64,000 bases of DNA, taken from the NCBI RefSeq assembly GCF_003947415.1, contig NZ_QHKL01000002.1:1364001-1428000 (forward strand), in the 5' to 3' direction. Position numbers and translations under genes: made by a program. Below, piece by piece: positions 61,257 through 64,000 of this stretch. Numbering within the stretch: the stretch's first letter is position 1; the number at the start of each line of letters is the position of its first letter. This stretch comes from Amycolatopsis sp. WAC 01376. Its GTDB lineage: Bacteria; Actinomycetota; Actinomycetes; Mycobacteriales; Pseudonocardiaceae. The notes below the pieces were generated by a model. The model did not search any database and was not told the DNA's origin. It saw nothing but the letters and a program-made list of their open reading frames with translations.

Positions 61257-62768
61257 ATGGCCCTGGCGAAAGCCTGGTCCGTCGCGCTGCTCGGGGTCGA
61301 GGGCAGGATGATCGAGATCGAGGCCGACATCGGCGGCGGCTCGCCGAAGGTGACGATGGTCGGGTTGCCCGACACCGGACTCAAAGAAGCCAAGGACAGG
61401 GTCCGCTCGGCCGTCCGGAATTCGGGGCGGACGTGGCCGGACGAGAGGGTGATCCTCGGCCTTTCCCCGGCGAACCTGCCGAAAGTCGGATCCGGTTACG
61501 ACCTTGGCATCGCGGCCGCGGTCCTGGCCGCGACAGGGTCGGTCCCGGCCACCAAACTGCTCAACACCGTGCTGCTCGGCGAACTCGCCCTCGACGGCCG
61601 GGTACGGGCCGTCCGCGGCGTGCTGCCGGGGCTGCTGGCGGCGCGCAACGCCGGATACCGGCGGGCGGTCGTCCCCGCCGAGTCGCTGTTCGAAGCGGCT
61701 CTCGTGGACGGGCTGGAGGTCGGCGGGGTAACCCGGCTGAGTGAGTTCGTGGACTGGCTCAAGGGTGAAGGGGAGCTCACCCGGCCCGAGCCGGCCGTCA
61801 TCCAGGAGCCGCCGCGGGTACCCGACCTCGCCGACGTCGTGGGACAGCCGGAAGCGCGGTGGGCCTTGGAGGTGGCCGCGGCGGGTGGTCATCACCTGCT
61901 CATGACCGGTCCTCCCGGGGTAGGCAAGACGCTGCTCGCGAAACGCCTTCCCGGCCTCCTCCCGCGCCTGTCCGCCGAGGAGTCGTTGCAGGTGACGGCG
62001 GTTCACTCGATCGACGGATCGCTATCGCGGTCCGAACCGCTGGTCACCGTGCCGCCGTTCGTCGCGCCGCATCATTCGATCAGCGTCCCCGCGCTGATCG
62101 GCGGTGGCAGCGGGCTGGCCGTGCCCGGCGCCATCAGCCGGGCACACCGGGGGATCCTGTTCCTCGACGAGGTATGCGAATTCGGCCCGGAACGGCTGGA
62201 GTCGCTTCGCACAGTGCTCGAGGAGGGCGAAGTGCGGATCGCGCGGGTGAAGGGCTCTGTGCGGTACCCGGCACGCTTCCAATTGGTGCTGGCGACCAAT
62301 CCTTGTCCGTGCGCCCCGGCGAAAGACGCCGACTGCATGTGTTCGGCGACCGTGCGAAGGCGGTACTTGGGCCGGCTGTCCGGACCGTTACTCGATCGGG
62401 TGGATCTGAGGGTCGGGCTGCGTCCGCTTTCCGCGCTCAGCGCGCACCTGAGCGAGCCGCCCGAAGCGTCGGCGGCCGTCCGGGAACGGGTCCTGGAAGC
62501 ACGCGAGCGGGCCGGAAAACGCTGGATGGACCAGGGCTGGCTGACGAACGCGGAGGTGCCGGGTCCGGCACTGCGTCGGGAGTTCGCTCTGCCGCCGCAG
62601 GTCACGGCGCTGCTGGACCGCGCGTTGGAACGAGGGGCTATCACCGCGCGCGGCGCGGACCGCTGCCTTCGCATCGCTTGGACCCTCGCCGATTTGAAGG
62701 GCGCCGACAAGCCGGAGGCGGATGAGGTCGCGGCGGCCCTGAACTTCAGGGAGAGGTCATCCGGATGA
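61257..62768 (+). CDS. comM: ComM/YifB-type Mg-chelatase-like AAA+ ATPase
   Basis: The 503-residue protein starts immediately after yraN. The N-terminal domain has KAWSVALLGVEGRMIEIEAD and KVTMVGLPDTGLKEAKDRVR. The AAA+ core shows GPPGVGKTLLAKRLPG (Walker A, about 221) and RGILFLDEVCEFG (Walker B). ComM helps branch migration during natural transformation in other bacteria. Codon 378 is a TTA. It overlaps dprA by 4 bases. Confidence 0.94.
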   Translation: MALAKAWSVALLGVEGRMIEIEADIGGGSPKVTMVGLPDTGLKEAKDRVRSAVRNSGRTWPDERVILGLSPANLPKVGSGYDLGIAAAVLAATGSVPATKLLNTVLLGELALDGRVRAVRGVLPGLLAARNAGYRRAVVPAESLFEAALVDGLEVGGVTRLSEFVDWLKGEGELTRPEPAVIQEPPRVPDLADVVGQPEARWALEVAAAGGHHLLMTGPPGVGKTLLAKRLPGLLPRLSAEESLQVTAVHSIDGSLSRSEPLVTVPPFVAPHHSISVPALIGGGSGLAVPGAISRAHRGILFLDEVCEFGPERLESLRTVLEEGEVRIARVKGSVRYPARFQLVLATNPCPCAPAKDADCMCSATVRRRYLGRLSGPLLDRVDLRVGLRPLSALSAHLSEPPEASAAVRERVLEARERAGKRWMDQGWLTNAEVPGPALRREFALPPQVTALLDRALERGAITARGADRCLRIAWTLADLKGADKPEADEVAAALNFRERSSG

Positions 62769-63904
62769 GTGAATTCGAGGCCGAGCGGATCGCGCGGTCG
62801 TACCTTTTGCGCGTCGCCGAGCCTCCGGCGCCAGCCTTGGCAGGCTTCATCGGTGAACACGGCCCTGTAGTCGCCGCGGAACGAGTGAGGCGTGCCCAGT
62901 GCCCGCCGAAGGTGCGCGACGAGACGTCCGCGAGGCGGGCGCACGATTACGCCGAGCGGGATCTGGAGCGTGCGGCGGCCGATGAGGCCAGGCTCGTCAT
63001 CCCGGAAGACGACGAATGGCCTGCCTGGCCGTTGCTTTCCCTGGCCGTGGCCCAGCGCAGGGGCGTCTCCGGTGTGGCACCTCCGCCGGCGCTGTGGGTA
63101 CGCGGTCCGGCCAGGCTCGACGAGGCCGTGGACCAGGCGATCGCGGTAGTCGGTGCCCGCGCGGCGACCGGATACGGCGAGCACAACGCGGCCGAGGTGG
63201 GCTATCACCTCGCGAGCCGGGGGATCCCGGTGTTCTCGGGGGCGGCGTACGGCATCGACGGCGCGGCCCACCGGGGCGCGTTGAGCGCGGACGGGACGAC
63301 GGTCGCTCTGCTCGGCTGCGGGGTCGACGTCGGCTATCCGGCACAGCACGCGACCTTGTTGCGCAGCATCGCGAAGACCGGCGCGGTGGTCAGCGAGTAC
63401 CCGCCGGGCACCTCACCCGCCAGGCATCGCTTCCTCGTGCGGAACAGGCTCATCGCGGCACTCACGGAAGGGACTGTCGTGGTCGAGGCGGGCAGGCGCA
63501 GCGGCGCGCGGAACACCGCGACCACGGCAGGGGTCCTCGGCAAGGTCGTGATGGCGATGCCGGGGCCGGTGTCGTCGGGGATGTCCGCGGGGTGTCACGC
63601 GCTGATCCGCGAAGGTGAGGCCACGTTGGTGACCTCGGTCGACGAGATCCTCGAGACCGCCGGACGGCTGGGGTCGGCGGGCGCGGATCCGTCGAAACCT
63701 CGCCGCCGCACCGATCGGCTCGGGCCGGAGGCGCTGCGAGTGCACGACGCGCTGTCCGACCGGTCGGCGAGACCCGAGGAACGGATCGCGGCCGAGTCCG
63801 GGATCCCGGTCGAGCGCGTCCGCTCGCTGCTTCCGGAACTGGAACTCGACGGCTTCGCGGAAAGGAGTGACGCAGGGTGGCGAAGACGGGCCGCCAAGAC
63901 CTGA
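62765..63904 (+). CDS. dprA: DNA processing protein DprA
   Basis: The 379-residue protein has the DprA Rossmann-like core: IAVVGARAATGYGEHNAAEV, FSGAAYGIDGAAHRGALSAD, GCGVDVGYPAQH and FLVRNRLIAALTEGTVVVEA. A C-terminal winged-helix region (RSARPEERIAAESGIPVERV) follows. DprA loads RecA onto incoming single-stranded DNA. The last 96 bases of the window after this gene hold no recognisable gene. Confidence 0.95.
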   Translation: MSEFEAERIARSYLLRVAEPPAPALAGFIGEHGPVVAAERVRRAQCPPKVRDETSARRAHDYAERDLERAAADEARLVIPEDDEWPAWPLLSLAVAQRRGVSGVAPPPALWVRGPARLDEAVDQAIAVVGARAATGYGEHNAAEVGYHLASRGIPVFSGAAYGIDGAAHRGALSADGTTVALLGCGVDVGYPAQHATLLRSIAKTGAVVSEYPPGTSPARHRFLVRNRLIAALTEGTVVVEAGRRSGARNTATTAGVLGKVVMAMPGPVSSGMSAGCHALIREGEATLVTSVDEILETAGRLGSAGADPSKPRRRTDRLGPEALRVHDALSDRSARPEERIAAESGIPVERVRSLLPELELDGFAERSDAGWRRRAAKT

Positions 63905-64000
63905 CTGGCCTACACCTGAGACGCCATCCCGGCACGATCCGACCACGGACACCGCAACAGGGTGCGGCGATACTTGACCATCCGTCGTACATCGCGCAGC

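Overview
The window is GC-rich, densely coded actinobacterial DNA. GTG starts are common, stop/start overlaps of the ATGA or GTGA type are frequent, and the conserved block ffh–rpsP–rimM–trmD–rplS–lepB–rnhB–yraN–comM–dprA is in the order known from Mycobacterium and related genera. Gene content (purine catabolism, DUF222/HNH endonuclease, DNRLRE secreted protein, Ku) and intergenic hairpins fit a soil Pseudonocardiales member, most likely Amycolatopsis; the genus is an inference.

Layout. 1–2102 (minus): a sodium:solute symporter cut by the window edge and anmK, suggesting cell-wall sugar recycling. 2255–3574: ftsY. 3638–9624: an MFS exporter with a divergent TetR regulator, then an IclR regulator divergent from malate synthase and a CitE-like DUF6986 protein. 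9625–10095: an intergenic region made mostly of hairpins. 10096–13106: a DUF222/HNH protein behind a clear SOS box, then a GNAT, DsbA-like and MarR run read from the PucR side. 13108–21990: PucR divergent from an operon for xanthine dehydrogenase, an 8-oxoguanine-deaminase-type amidohydrolase, guanine deaminase, a purine permease and an AtzF-C-like protein. 22295–26403: secreted and regulatory genes. 26400–31076: uricase, HIU hydrolase, OHCU decarboxylase, a regulator, allantoinase and allantoicase. 31073–35241: a small membrane protein, a secreted DNRLRE/ricin protein and a sulfhydrylase pair.

35305–41235 is the least explained region. It holds a five-gene minus-strand operon: an acidic-repeat/basic-tail protein, an HExxH protein and three unrecognised proteins. 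A LuxR-type regulator is divergent from it, and three GTCACAC motifs lie in the shared promoter region. From 41780 the order returns to a FhuF-like/RlmA pair, then amt–glnK–glnD, an exporter, ku, an SDR/MarR pair and the conserved ffh-to-dprA core.

How it fits together. The purine genes cover guanine to xanthine to urate to 5-hydroxyisourate to OHCU to allantoin to allantoate to ureidoglycolate plus urea. Glyoxylate from that route would be drained by malate synthase, and the released ammonium connects to the Amt/GlnK/GlnD nitrogen genes. Matching palindromes upstream of aceB and allB suggest common IclR/AllR-type control. ftsY and amt are neighbours in related actinobacteria but are about 40 kb apart here, so the purine genes and the unknown operon look like material lodged between conserved genes. 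No rRNA, tRNA, insertion sequence or CRISPR array was seen.
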